Notes: a model not told the origin generated them from the sequence alone. Numbered from the stretch's first letter, positions 52,902-61,726 are shown. The stretch: DNA of 64,000 nucleotides from CAZDXB01 sp964509335 (GCA_964509335.1 CAZDXB010000010.1:1-64000), one strand, 5' to 3'. Translations and numbers: made by a program.

Positions 52902-55184
52902 ATGGAGAGAAGCGGGGAAGAGCAAAATACGACGTTCGCCCGAGACTTAGGGCTGTTCGACGCTACGATGATAGGCGTCGGGGCGATGATAGGCGCGGGA
53001 ATATTTGTGCTTACCGGCATAGCCGCCGGAGAAGCCGGCCCCGCCTCCATTGTAGCCTTCGCTTTAAACGGAGTAGTTACTTTATTAACCGCATTCTCAT
53101 ACGCCGAACTCGCCTCGGCAATCCCTCGCGCCGGCGGCGGATACTCCTTCGTCCGTATGGCTTTCCCCCGGGCGGTCGGTTTCGTCGCCGGATGGATGCT
53201 ATGGTTCGCTTACACAGTAGCTTGTAGCCTCTACGCGCTCGGTTTCGCCGGTTACTTTTGGGAATTTTTCCTTAAATATACTCCGAATCTTTCCGGCGGT
53301 ATATTTAGCGTAATCGGGCATTCGCCTTCAATACTAATCGTAACGCTGATTATCGGAATCGCTTTCGTTTGGCTAAACGTCCGAGGCGCCGACGTTACCG
53401 GAAGAACGGAAAATATACTGACTATGTCCAAAATCACCATTCTCGCCGTCTTCCTCTTCTTCGGAATCCTGCAAATAACCGAAGAGCCGGCGAGAGCGGC
53501 GGAGAGCTTCGAACCCTTCTTCCCAAAAGGATTCAACGGCGTCTTAATCGCGATGGGGCTGACATTCATTGCCTTCGAAGGCTACGACTTAATAGCCACC
53601 GTAGCCGAGGAAATCAAAAATCCCGAGAAAAATATACCCAAAGCCACCTTTATTTCCTTAGCCGTTACAATCACTATATATTTGCTGATCCTTTTCGTAT
53701 CGCTCGGAGCGGTCAATCCCGGCGATTTAACTTCTTGGGAATTTCTCGGCAAATACAAAGAAACCGCCATAGTGCGAGCCGCGGAAGATTTTATGCCCTC
53801 GATTGGCGTCGTAGTTATCGTTTTCGGCGGCTTGCTATCGACAATGTCCGCCCTGAACGCCACCGTTATGTCCGCCTCACGCGTGGCTTTCTCTATGGGC
53901 AGAGACAACTGGCTACCTAAAAAAATGGCGTATATCCACCCAAAAAGGCGCACACCCCACGTCGCAATTATTGCGACCGGATTCGTTTTATTGGCGATGG
54001 CGCTCGCTTTGCCGATTGAGACGGTCGGCTCGGCGGCGAGCTTGATATTTCTGCTGACCTTCGCTTTCGTTAACTTATCCGTTATCGTGCTAAGAAGAAA
54101 ATATCCCGAAGTCCCGCGCAAATACAGAGTCCCTTTTTATCCAATAGCTCCGATTTTGGGCTTTCTGCTCAATATTTTCCTCGCCGTCTATCAATTCAAC
54201 TTCCAACCGATAGCGTGGTATATCACAATCGGATGGATTGTGCTTGGGCTGTTATTGTATTACTCCGTCTTCGAAAAGATAGCTTCCGGCTTCGAACCGA
54301 AAGTGTTGATGTCAACCCCCAAAGTAACGCTGTCCGAAAAAACTCCCGCTATAGTGGTCGCCCTTTACAACCCGAACAACGCCCGAACCTTATTAAAACT
54401 CGCACGCTCCATCGCGAGACAAAAAAATATGCCGATAATAGCGATTAGCGTAATAGTAGTTCCGAGGCAAATGCCGATTCACGAGGGGATGCGCTACGCC
54501 GAACAAAAGGACGAGCTATTCAACGCCGCTAAAAAATACGCCGAGGAAAACGGCTTCTCAATCGAAACCGACCTCGTAATAGCGCACGCCGCCTCCGACG
54601 GACTGCTCGAAGCAGTCGAAAGACACAACGCCGACACGCTCGTTATGGGCTGGAAGGGCTACACAAGAGCCAAAGATAGAATGTTCGGCGAAATAGCGGA
54701 CAAAATTATAAGATACGTCCCCTGCGATTTAGCGCTTCTGAAAATCGGCGAAGACGCAAGCATTGAAAACTGCCTCTTCCCCACATCCGGCGGACCAAAC
54801 GCCAAACTAGCCTCGAAAATTATCGACGGATTGGCCGAAGACAGCGATATGAACATCACCGCAACTTACGTAGCGCCGGAAAATCCCGATAGCGAGCAAA
54901 TCGAGTTCGGCGAGAGCAAAATCGACGAGACGCTAAATACGATGAAGAATCGCTCGAAAATAAACAAAAAGCTAATCGAAGCGAACTTAATACCCGAAGG
55001 CATAACCGAAGCGAGCAAAAACTACGACCTCGTCGTAATCGGCGCGGCTAAAGAATCATTCTTCAGAAAAATGCTCTTCGGCGAAATACCGGAAAAAGTC
55101 GCCCGCAACTCGCCCGCCTCCGTCCTCGTCGTCAAACAATACGAAGGACTCGTAAAAACAGCGATAAAAAGGGTTATGGGGTGA
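52902..55184 (+). CDS. APC-family amino acid permease with two UspA domains
   Basis: About 760 residues. The first about 460 form 12 membrane helices of the amino acid-polyamine-organocation family (MIGVGAMIGAGIFVLTGIAAGEAGPASIVAFALNG, AFEGYDLIATVAEEIKNPEKNIPKA). A cytoplasmic part with two universal-stress-protein folds follows: about 475-600 (ending ADTLVMGWKGYTR ... DLALLKI) and about 610-755 (DLVVIGAAKESFFRKMLFGEIPEKVARN). The UspA domains are likely nucleotide-binding regulators. Substrate unknown. I chose the ATG at 52902 over an in-frame TTG at 52899. Part of its 3' end recurs as a relic at 57565-57699. Confidence 0.92.
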   Translation: MERSGEEQNTTFARDLGLFDATMIGVGAMIGAGIFVLTGIAAGEAGPASIVAFALNGVVTLLTAFSYAELASAIPRAGGGYSFVRMAFPRAVGFVAGWMLWFAYTVACSLYALGFAGYFWEFFLKYTPNLSGGIFSVIGHSPSILIVTLIIGIAFVWLNVRGADVTGRTENILTMSKITILAVFLFFGILQITEEPARAAESFEPFFPKGFNGVLIAMGLTFIAFEGYDLIATVAEEIKNPEKNIPKATFISLAVTITIYLLILFVSLGAVNPGDLTSWEFLGKYKETAIVRAAEDFMPSIGVVVIVFGGLLSTMSALNATVMSASRVAFSMGRDNWLPKKMAYIHPKRRTPHVAIIATGFVLLAMALALPIETVGSAASLIFLLTFAFVNLSVIVLRRKYPEVPRKYRVPFYPIAPILGFLLNIFLAVYQFNFQPIAWYITIGWIVLGLLLYYSVFEKIASGFEPKVLMSTPKVTLSEKTPAIVVALYNPNNARTLLKLARSIARQKNMPIIAISVIVVPRQMPIHEGMRYAEQKDELFNAAKKYAEENGFSIETDLVIAHAASDGLLEAVERHNADTLVMGWKGYTRAKDRMFGEIADKIIRYVPCDLALLKIGEDASIENCLFPTSGGPNAKLASKIIDGLAEDSDMNITATYVAPENPDSEQIEFGESKIDETLNTMKNRSKINKKLIEANLIPEGITEASKNYDLVVIGAAKESFFRKMLFGEIPEKVARNSPASVLVVKQYEGLVKTAIKRVMG

Positions 55185-55212
55185 GGTATTGTCCGTTTAA
55201 AAAAGTATAAAA

Positions 55213-55241
55213 AAAGGGAACGCGAAAAACGCGATCCCTTT
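55213..55241. terminator. Bidirectional intrinsic terminator between convergent genes
   Basis: AAAGGGA-A-CGCG, loop AAAAA, CGCG-A-TCCCTTT (55213-55241), with one A/A mismatch. On the minus strand it runs into a long T-run (A-run 55209-55215), the stronger direction, ending the cysteine-rich gene transcript. Confidence 0.85.
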
Positions 55242-55263
55242 CTTGTCCGTTAGAGAAAATTAT

Positions 55264-55848
55264 TTAATTCATGATTCTATCGATTGCAAAGAGAAGCAAA
55301 TCAGCGCCGCAAAGATTTGTGGAAATGTCAATGACACCTAAATCAACGCCTACACACCAACAAGCGGCATTTGCCTCGCATCTATGCCCGCAACCGCCAG
55401 TGCAACCGGAAAAATCGCCGCCGCTGTTATCGGTCGAAAAACATCTGTCGTATGATTCGGTGAAGGCTTCCAGCGGAGCGCTTTCAAACTTCTTAATTAA
55501 ACCGACGACGTTTTTCTCAGCCTTTTTCATCATTTTTCCAATCTTCTCTTCGAATTCTCTCTTGCTTGCGTTCTCCATAAAAGCGTAAACCTTCTTGCCT
55601 CGATAATTTTCAAAAGAAACGTAATATACCTTTTCCTTTTTATCGAATTTGATATCCCTCTTCAAATCTTCGGTTACTTTTCTAAAAGCCTTGCTGATTT
55701 TATTCGCGTCAAAATTTTCAGCTAAGTACTTAACGGCTAAATACTGAGCTGGATACACCTTTTGACTTTGAATAGCGTCGCCTTTCGCGCTAGCTAAGAT
55801 GGGCGTGAACATAATCGCCGCGAGCGTTAAAATAATTAGTTTTTTCAT
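55264..55848 (-). CDS. Secreted protein with cysteine-rich C-terminal domain
   Basis: A 194-residue protein that I cannot assign to a family. The start at 55848 (MKKLIILTLAAIMF, signal peptide cut near ASAKG) is chosen over one 9 codons upstream because AAGGAG lies 7 bases before it. The mature N-terminal part (about 20-125) is charged and mixed helix/strand and contains no Cys. The last about 60 residues hold seven Cys with many Gly (CFSTDNSGGDFSGCTGGCGHRC, ACWC, NLCG) and a hydrophobic end. This is a two-part layout: a pro-region followed by a compact, probably disulphide-bonded module, seen for example in peptide bacteriocin precursors. It lies 35 bases after an outer-membrane protein gene on the same strand. 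Confidence 0.7.
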   Translation of the reverse strand: MKKLIILTLAAIMFTPILASAKGDAIQSQKVYPAQYLAVKYLAENFDANKISKAFRKVTEDLKRDIKFDKKEKVYYVSFENYRGKKVYAFMENASKREFEEKIGKMMKKAEKNVVGLIKKFESAPLEAFTESYDRCFSTDNSGGDFSGCTGGCGHRCEANAACWCVGVDLGVIDISTNLCGADLLLFAIDRIMN

Positions 55849-55883
55849 AAAACTTCTCCTTTTGGTGTTAAACATTAAACAAA

Positions 55884-56762
55884 TTATATATCAAAACTCA
55901 ACGAAAAACATAACGATTGCTCGAGCTGTCTTGTCGCCGAATAATACTTGTCGTATAAAAGACGCATTGAATAATCTATCTCAAATATATCGTAACGGAG
56001 CGAAGAGGAGCCTAAAACGCTAACTCTCGAGTTCTTCAAACTAGTAAACTGGTCTTTTTTGCCTAACGCGTTCGCGCTAAACGACAGAGAATAAGTTAAA
56101 TCCTCCACTATTTCTCTATCGTACTCTAGTTCAAACGTCGCGCTATATCCTAATTCCTTAGCCGAATTGACCCTTATTTCTTCTCCCTTTTTTAAAGTAA
56201 AATCGTCGGTATAAGTCTCCTGATAAGAATAACCGACGCCGTATGTCAAGGATAATCTATTAGAACCGTTTTCCGAAACGGAGTAATGCTTCTGTCCAAT
56301 GAATAATGTATTGTAAACAAATAGCGGGTCCATAAAACCTGTCTTCCTATCCCCTATTTTGCCTTCCCCCATTTCGGTCTCCGCCGTGGTTTCGAAAAAG
56401 AGTCTTACTTTAGGAACGTTCCAAATTGTCATAGACGGACATATACTTAATATAAAATCGTCTTGCGTTTTGATCGGCAACTCCTTTTTATAATGGCTTT
56501 GCCCGTAATTCATATACAAATCGACTTTAAAACCAAAGGTCTCGCCTTCCAAATCCAACTTTGATTCCAGCTTAGAATTCCACTGCAAACTCTCGTTTTC
56601 GTTGCCGGCAGAACTTTCTCCGGAAAAAATCAAACCGGCGGAAGGATTAAATCGAAAATAAACGTCTAATCCTTTTTCTTCTTCCTCTTCGGCTTTCGCA
56701 AAACCGCTAAGCAAGAAGCAAAGCATTAAAGCAAACGTTGTATTTATTTTTGACAACCTCAT
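55884..56762 (-). CDS. Putative outer-membrane beta-barrel protein (DUF3078-like)
   Basis: A 292-residue protein with a signal peptide (MRLSKINTTFALMLCFLLSGFAKA) and an acidic cluster EEEEEKG, then alternating strands with the look of a 12-strand outer-membrane barrel (NPSAGLIFSGESSAGNENESLQWNSKLESKLDLEG, FGFKVDLYMNYGQSHYKK), ending in a strand LCFSLSFDI. The layout of strands with GN-rich turns resembles DUF3078 proteins of Bacteroidota; I give this as similarity in style, not a firm match. It is upstream of the cysteine-rich gene and likely co-transcribed. Confidence 0.6.
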   Translation of the reverse strand: MRLSKINTTFALMLCFLLSGFAKAEEEEEKGLDVYFRFNPSAGLIFSGESSAGNENESLQWNSKLESKLDLEGETFGFKVDLYMNYGQSHYKKELPIKTQDDFILSICPSMTIWNVPKVRLFFETTAETEMGEGKIGDRKTGFMDPLFVYNTLFIGQKHYSVSENGSNRLSLTYGVGYSYQETYTDDFTLKKGEEIRVNSAKELGYSATFELEYDREIVEDLTYSLSFSANALGKKDQFTSLKNSRVSVLGSSSLRYDIFEIDYSMRLLYDKYYSATRQLEQSLCFSLSFDI

Positions 56763-56901
56763 AATACAAATATTAACAATTATTCATTTTGAAACAAATT
56801 TTTATTTAAAAATGAACAGAGTATTAATGTTTTGTAATCAAAACGTTTGCGCAAAAGTATCCTTGCCTTTTAATTGTCGTAAAAATTTGGACGTTCTATT
56901 A

Positions 56902-56942
56902 AAAAAAACGGAACCCCCAAATAAAATTGAGAGTTCCGCTTA
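56902..56942 (-). terminator. Intrinsic terminator after the mini T9SS gene
   Basis: On the minus strand CGGAAC (56933-56938) pairs with GTTCCG (56909-56914), followed by eight T. It is about 20 bases past the stop of the gene at 56964. Confidence 0.8.
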
Positions 56943-56963
56943 AAAACCATCGCGCGTCGAAAA

Positions 56964-57530
56964 TTACATCTTCACGAACCTCTTTCCGATTTTCTCGTCG
57001 CCGGAATCCAACATTATATAATAAACCCCCGGCGCTAAATCCGAAACGTCCATTCGATAGACGTTCTTTCCTCTTTGCAAAGATACGCCGAGTTTTTGGC
57101 GAACAGTCTCGCCCAAAGAATTATATATATTAACGGCGGTTTCCGTATAAACTTCGCCCGATTTAATTTCCAAATTTACAATGTCGCTTACGGGATTGGG
57201 ATTGACGCTCAAAGACAAACCGGAGACAACTCCGCTTTCAACTTTCGCCGGAACGCCCTCGCCCTGAGTTAAAGTAATTGTCTTGTTTATTTCGGCAACC
57301 TCGAACTTCTCGTAATCGGGAATCTCGCCCGTCCAAGTTACCACAATCGAATCGACGCTCGCGCAATCGCCGAGCCCGTAATACAGCCTAGCCGGTCTTT
57401 GCGACCTGACTCCGTTGCCGGCGGTTACCTCTTGAGTAAACTTTTTATCGCCGTTCCAATACTTCAACGTTTCCGCTTGGGAAACAACCGTTAACGCAAG
57501 AAACGCCAATAAAATCTTCTTTATCATCAT
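56964..57530 (-). CDS. Mini T9SS cargo protein: partial ASPIC/UnbV domain plus type IX sorting domain
   Basis: A 188-residue secreted protein with signal peptide (1-19). Residues about 28-72 (FTQEVTAGNGVRSQRPARLYYGLGDCASVDSIVVTW) match only the second half of the ASPIC/UnbV domain, which usually follows long FG-GAP/VCBS repeats. Residues about 105-188 form a type A T9SS sorting domain: LSVNPNPVSDIVNLEI, VNIYNSLGETV, DLAPGVYYIML and KRFVKM at the end. It is thus a normal start and a normal end with the body missing. A good ribosome site (AGGAG) and a terminator suggest it is still expressed. The sorting domain implies export by type IX secretion. Confidence 0.85.
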   Translation of the reverse strand: MMIKKILLAFLALTVVSQAETLKYWNGDKKFTQEVTAGNGVRSQRPARLYYGLGDCASVDSIVVTWTGEIPDYEKFEVAEINKTITLTQGEGVPAKVESGVVSGLSLSVNPNPVSDIVNLEIKSGEVYTETAVNIYNSLGETVRQKLGVSLQRGKNVYRMDVSDLAPGVYYIMLDSGDEKIGKRFVKM

Positions 57531-57564
57531 CCAATATCTCCTAAGATAAACTAAAACTTAACAA

Positions 57565-57699
57565 TGAAATTAATCAGTTTTGAAAATAAAACTTTTCTAT
57601 GAAATAGCAAAAAGGCTACGCAACTCGCCTACCTCCGTCCTCGTCGTCAAACAATACGAAGGACTCGTAAAATCAGCAACAAAAAGGGTTATGGGGTGA
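57565..57699 (+). pseudogene. Relic of the 3' end of an APC-UspA permease gene
   Basis: Bases 57619-57699 match 55104-55184, the end of the permease gene, at 76 of 81 positions with no gaps and the same stop codon (TGA). The reading frame is kept (NSPTSVLVVKQYEGLVK against NSPASVLVVKQYEGLVK). Weaker similarity, with small gaps, runs back to about 57565, where the frame reads KLFYEIAK against KMLFGEIPEK. There is no start codon or upstream body. It lies on the same strand as the intact gene, 2.4 kb further on. Confidence 0.88.
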
Positions 57700-57742
57700 T
57701 TTTTATCATAAGGGTTGTAAGACTAGAAAATAAAGTTTATAA

Positions 57743-58810
57743 TTATGCGTGTGAAACAGTTATTTTGTATCGTTTATGTAATATTTCGGATAAAGAAATC
57801 GCATTCGACCAATTCTCATTATTTTTTATCCAATAATATGATTGAGGCGGTTTTAATTCAGAACCGATTAAATGGTTGAGCTGAGTTAATGGAATAGGCG
57901 CGGTATATCTATTAAAATTCTTAAAAAATATCGAATAAATCTCCTTAGTATCCTTTGTATATTGAAAATATTCTTTCTCCGAACAAGCAATTTTTTCTTT
58001 GTACTTATCCCAAATTAATGTAGGGGGATTTTTCTCTATAGCGTCGATTGTAACATATCCATGTATCTCTTGACTCGGCTTAGATGAATATAATACCACT
58101 TTACAGCCCTTTAGATTTGCATTAAAATATTTGCGAATTTCTACGGTCTTTTCGCCAGACTTAATTTTATCAAAATAATCGGGCTTAATACTCATTACTA
58201 TCCCATTTTGTATATCGTCGTGATACTTAATAAAACGAGAGTTTAATTTAGGCAATTTATTGATAATATTATTCCAAACAGTATTAAAAGACGCTCTATT
58301 AATTAATTCTCGGTCGCCGTTACGATATTCTTTTGTATATTTCGATACATTGTCAAAACCGAAAGATTGGAAAAAATCTCTTTTTTCGCTCCAAAGACTT
58401 TCAGGAAACGTAAAGAAGATTTGCTTAGCATGTCTCTTTGCGTTGTTAGCCATTAAAGTAAAGAATAATTCGCCTAAATTATAATTTTGATAATCCTTGT
58501 CGATATGCAAATGACAAAATTTAGATAACTCGCCTAGTTTAAGAACGGCAGTGGCAATCGGCAAATTGTCAATATAACCAACATAGGCAATTCTTTCGCC
58601 GTTTTTAATACCCGGTTTTACTTTATCTTTAAACCAAGTCTTAATATTGGGATAATCAACCTCGTGTCTTTCAATTAACGCCGCCATATTCAATAATGAA
58701 TCGTGCTTGAAGTCGATATTATCTTTATCAATAGACTCAATAGTCAAGGTCAACTCTTCTGAAAATAATTCGTAGTTATTTATTGTTTTCATTTTCTTTC
58801 TATTCATCAT
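57743..58810 (-). CDS. GNAT acetyltransferase - ASCH domain fusion protein
   Basis: About 355 residues from the ATG at 58810. This start is chosen because GGAG lies 5 bases upstream and the ATG is inside the end of the dCTP deaminase gene (AATGATGAATAG); an upstream start would overlap far more. Residues about 58-163 are a GNAT fold (ERIAYVGYIDNLPIATAVLKLG, HLHIDKDYQNYNLGELFF, then FFQSFGF). The acetyl-CoA loop QNYNLG lacks the first Gly of the usual Q/RxxGxG. Residues about 205-310 are an ASCH (PUA-like) domain: MSIKPDYFDKIKSGEKTVEIRKYF with the GxKxxExR signature (219-226), VVLYSS and HGYVTIDAIE. ASCH domains bind RNA or act on modified nucleosides. Translation is coupled to the deaminase gene. 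Strongly AT-rich. Confidence 0.8.
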   Translation of the reverse strand: MMNRKKMKTINNYELFSEELTLTIESIDKDNIDFKHDSLLNMAALIERHEVDYPNIKTWFKDKVKPGIKNGERIAYVGYIDNLPIATAVLKLGELSKFCHLHIDKDYQNYNLGELFFTLMANNAKRHAKQIFFTFPESLWSEKRDFFQSFGFDNVSKYTKEYRNGDRELINRASFNTVWNNIINKLPKLNSRFIKYHDDIQNGIVMSIKPDYFDKIKSGEKTVEIRKYFNANLKGCKVVLYSSKPSQEIHGYVTIDAIEKNPPTLIWDKYKEKIACSEKEYFQYTKDTKEIYSIFFKNFNRYTAPIPLTQLNHLIGSELKPPQSYYWIKNNENWSNAISLSEILHKRYKITVSHA

Positions 58811-60005
58811 TCTTTCTCCAATCTTTAAAATATTTAGATAATTGAAGTTCTTGTTCTCCATAACTTGGTTTTTTATCTTCGTTCCATTCGTCGAATTTAG
58901 ACATACGATAAAATTTTAATTTTGCCAATCTCTCTCCGTCCGCTAAAGTTACGTCAACATTATGTCCTCTAACTTCGAAAATTAAAGGTGTGCCATTTTT
59001 CCCGTCATCTCTATGTAAACCAAAATACGGATGCACAAAGCCGGCGTAATGAATTCTCATTTCGCCTAGAGATTCGTCGATTGCCCTACAATAAACCGCT
59101 ACTCCTTCAGGCATCGCTATTCTTTCTTTTGACCTTATAATATAAAATTTATCTTTTACTATTTTTAATCTATTGTTTTTATCAGATTCTACAATATCCC
59201 AAAAATCTTCAGGTTTATGTTCTTTTCCAATTAAATCAATAAATTTATCCTCATTATCCTCATTATCGTCTTTCTTTGAAATAAACGCAGTTGCTTTTTT
59301 CCCAACAATGTCAGTTTTAGTTGTATCTACAGATAAATATCCAAGACCATCCTTGCTTCCAATTAAAACATTATTAAGGAAATCTTCGTCTTTTATTTCA
59401 GAATCTTCTGGTTTCCCATAGAAAAATCTTAATTGCGATAATGTCTGATCAGATCTTACTTTTATATTAAAACTTATGGGGATAACTTCAAGATACAACT
59501 CGCCGGTTGAATCCTTTAAATTCTCCGACTCAAATTCTTCATACTGAGATTCGCCGTCAACTATTAATCGAGCTAGTACGTCTAATCTTCCAGTTGAGCT
59601 TTTCGCTGTCGCTTGACCGTATATATTTTTTAATTTCGCAGTAAGTCTTTCCTTTAATTTAAAAACATAGCATTCCCCTGCGTATAATTGATAATGTTCA
59701 TCTTCATTATTCTCATATCTGTCAGAAAGTTCACGATTATTAAGGATTCTTCTATAAGCCTCTTTCCCAAACGGCTTTATTGACCCTTTTTTCATTTTCC
59801 AACATTCATCAGACAATCTCAAATCTACCGATGACTCGTGCCAATCATCCGCCCATTCCTTTTTATCCTCATATTTTTTTTGGTCGCTTTCTTTTGTAGT
59901 AATATCAAAATTGCTTATATAACCGTCGTTATGAAGTTCCTCAAGTTGGGTATGCGATAAAATACCCGGTAACCAATGGTTTTCCTCCCAAGGATGTTTT
60001 GCCAT
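58800..60005 (-). CDS. dcd: Bidomain dCTP deaminase (tandem dUTPase-fold type)
   Basis: About 401 residues from the ATG at 60005 (MAKHPWEENHWLPGILSHTQLEEL), chosen because AGGA lies 5 bases upstream; an earlier in-frame ATG at 60092 would add 29 basic/hydrophobic residues. The first DCD half carries YGQATAKSSTGRLDVLARLIVDG and GELYLEVIPISFNIKVR with the catalytic Glu position. The second half carries VAVYCRAIDESLGEMRIHYAGFVHPYFG and LIFEVRGHNVDVTLADGERLAKLKFYRM. This tandem form is known from alphaproteobacteria, at about 360 residues. An extra segment (about 235-275, rich in Asp/Glu/Lys) lies between the halves. It would turn dCTP into dUTP. It forms a coupled pair with the GNAT-ASCH gene. 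Strongly AT-rich compared with guaA upstream. Confidence 0.85.
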   Translation of the reverse strand: MAKHPWEENHWLPGILSHTQLEELHNDGYISNFDITTKESDQKKYEDKKEWADDWHESSVDLRLSDECWKMKKGSIKPFGKEAYRRILNNRELSDRYENNEDEHYQLYAGECYVFKLKERLTAKLKNIYGQATAKSSTGRLDVLARLIVDGESQYEEFESENLKDSTGELYLEVIPISFNIKVRSDQTLSQLRFFYGKPEDSEIKDEDFLNNVLIGSKDGLGYLSVDTTKTDIVGKKATAFISKKDDNEDNEDKFIDLIGKEHKPEDFWDIVESDKNNRLKIVKDKFYIIRSKERIAMPEGVAVYCRAIDESLGEMRIHYAGFVHPYFGLHRDDGKNGTPLIFEVRGHNVDVTLADGERLAKLKFYRMSKFDEWNEDKKPSYGEQELQLSKYFKDWRKNDE

Positions 60006-60176
60006 CTTCTTCCTAAAAAATATTTTTTTTAAACTTTTAACAAAAGATACGAATTTCATAGCAATAAACCAACTTTTTTCACGATATTTCAACTCAATAG
60101 TAACTCGCTGACATACAACTAATTACTATTCTCAAATTTAGAATTGCGAAAATGCATAGTAATTCGTAATTGAATA

Positions 60177-61718
60177 TCACTCCCACTCAATCGTTCCCGG
60201 CGGCTTGCTCGTTACGTCGTAAACGACGCGGTTGATTCCGGATATTTCGTTGACGATTCTGTCGCTCGCCTTCGCCAAAACGTCGTAGGGCATATTGAAC
60301 CAATCGGCGGTCATCCCGTCCACGCTCGTAACCGCCCGCAAGGCGCAGACGCATTCGTATGTGCGCTCGTCGCCCATAACGCCGACGCTCTTCACCGGCA
60401 ACAACACCGCGAACGCCTGCCATATATCGTTATAAAGCCCCGCCGAGCGTATTTCTTCTATAAATATATCGTCGGCGCGACGCAAAATATCCAGCCGCTC
60501 CTTCGTTACCTCGCCGAGTATCCTAATAGCCAAGCCGGGACCGGGAAAAGGATGCCGCTCGATAAACCACTTCGGAACGCCAAGCTCAGCGCCCACGGCT
60601 CTCACCTCGTCCTTGAACAGCTCTCTGAACGGTTCCAAGAGCTTCAGATTCATTCGCTCCGGCAAACCGCCGACGTTGTGATGCGACTTTATCGTAGCCG
60701 AAGGTCCCTTGACCGACACCGATTCGATTACGTCGGGATACAGCGTCCCCTGCGCCAGCCATTGAACGTCCGCGAGCGATTCGGCTTCCTTCTCGAACGC
60801 CTCTATAAATTTCGCCCCGATTATTTTGCGCTTCTTCTCTGGGTCGGCGACGCCCGATAGCTCGCTCAAAAACAAATCCGACGCGTCCACGAAATCGACG
60901 GGAATATCGAACGACTCGCGAAATAGCTTTACAATCATTTCGCTCTCCTTCAAACGCATAACGCCCGTATCGACGTGAACGCAATGAAGCCTGTCGCCGA
61001 TAGCCTCGTGAAGCAATACCGCCGCGACGGTTGAATCTACGCCGCCGCTCAAAGCTAAAATAACTTTTTCGTCGCCGACTTTCTCCCTGATTTCCTCTTT
61101 TTTGCTCTCGGCGAAGGAAGCCGCGTTCCAAGTCCCCTTGCAATCGCAAATGTTTCTGACGAAGTTATTTAATATCTTCCGCCCCTCGACCGTGTGATGC
61201 ACTTCGGGATGAAACTGCACGCCGAAATTCATTTTATCGCTCGACCTGACGGCGCAAACGGGCGAATTTGCGGAATAAGCGATAATCTCAAAGCCGTCCG
61301 GCGGCTCCACTAGCGCGTCGCCGTGGCTCATCCATACGATTGAATTAGGCTTTACGCCGGAAAACAAATCATCGTCGGAATCTATATATAATTCCGCCCT
61401 GCCGTATTCCCTGCGCGCCGCTTTATCCACTTTTCCGCCGAGCTGATAAGCGAGAAGTTGCAAACCGTAGCAAATCCCCAAAACGGGAACGCCCAAATCG
61501 AAAACGTCGAACGAAGGCAACGGAGCATCCTCGGCGTAAACGCTCGAAGGACCGCCCGAAAGGATAAGCCCGTTCGGCTCTAAACTTAACAATTCCTCTT
61601 TTGAAATATTATACGGATAAATTTCGCCGTAAACTCCGCTCTCTCGGACTTTTCGGGCTATCAATTGGGTGTATTGAGAGCCGAAGTCCAATACGATAAT
61701 TTTCTCGGTAAGTTCCAT
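60177..61718 (-). CDS. guaA: GMP synthase (glutamine-hydrolysing)
   Basis: A 513-residue enzyme converting XMP to GMP. The N-terminal class I amidotransferase has Cys83 in GICYGLQLLA and the His-Glu pair in QFHPEVHHT. The ATP pyrophosphatase domain has the P-loop ALSGGVDSTVAAVL, and the C-terminal dimerisation domain ends in the expected KPPGTIEWE. Length is normal. It starts 8 bases after yicC, so the two are co-transcribed. The 171-base gap to the dcd start holds no gene or clear terminator. Confidence 0.98.
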   Translation of the reverse strand: MELTEKIIVLDFGSQYTQLIARKVRESGVYGEIYPYNISKEELLSLEPNGLILSGGPSSVYAEDAPLPSFDVFDLGVPVLGICYGLQLLAYQLGGKVDKAARREYGRAELYIDSDDDLFSGVKPNSIVWMSHGDALVEPPDGFEIIAYSANSPVCAVRSSDKMNFGVQFHPEVHHTVEGRKILNNFVRNICDCKGTWNAASFAESKKEEIREKVGDEKVILALSGGVDSTVAAVLLHEAIGDRLHCVHVDTGVMRLKESEMIVKLFRESFDIPVDFVDASDLFLSELSGVADPEKKRKIIGAKFIEAFEKEAESLADVQWLAQGTLYPDVIESVSVKGPSATIKSHHNVGGLPERMNLKLLEPFRELFKDEVRAVGAELGVPKWFIERHPFPGPGLAIRILGEVTKERLDILRRADDIFIEEIRSAGLYNDIWQAFAVLLPVKSVGVMGDERTYECVCALRAVTSVDGMTADWFNMPYDVLAKASDRIVNEISGINRVVYDVTSKPPGTIEWE

Positions 61719-61726
61719 TAGCTCTA

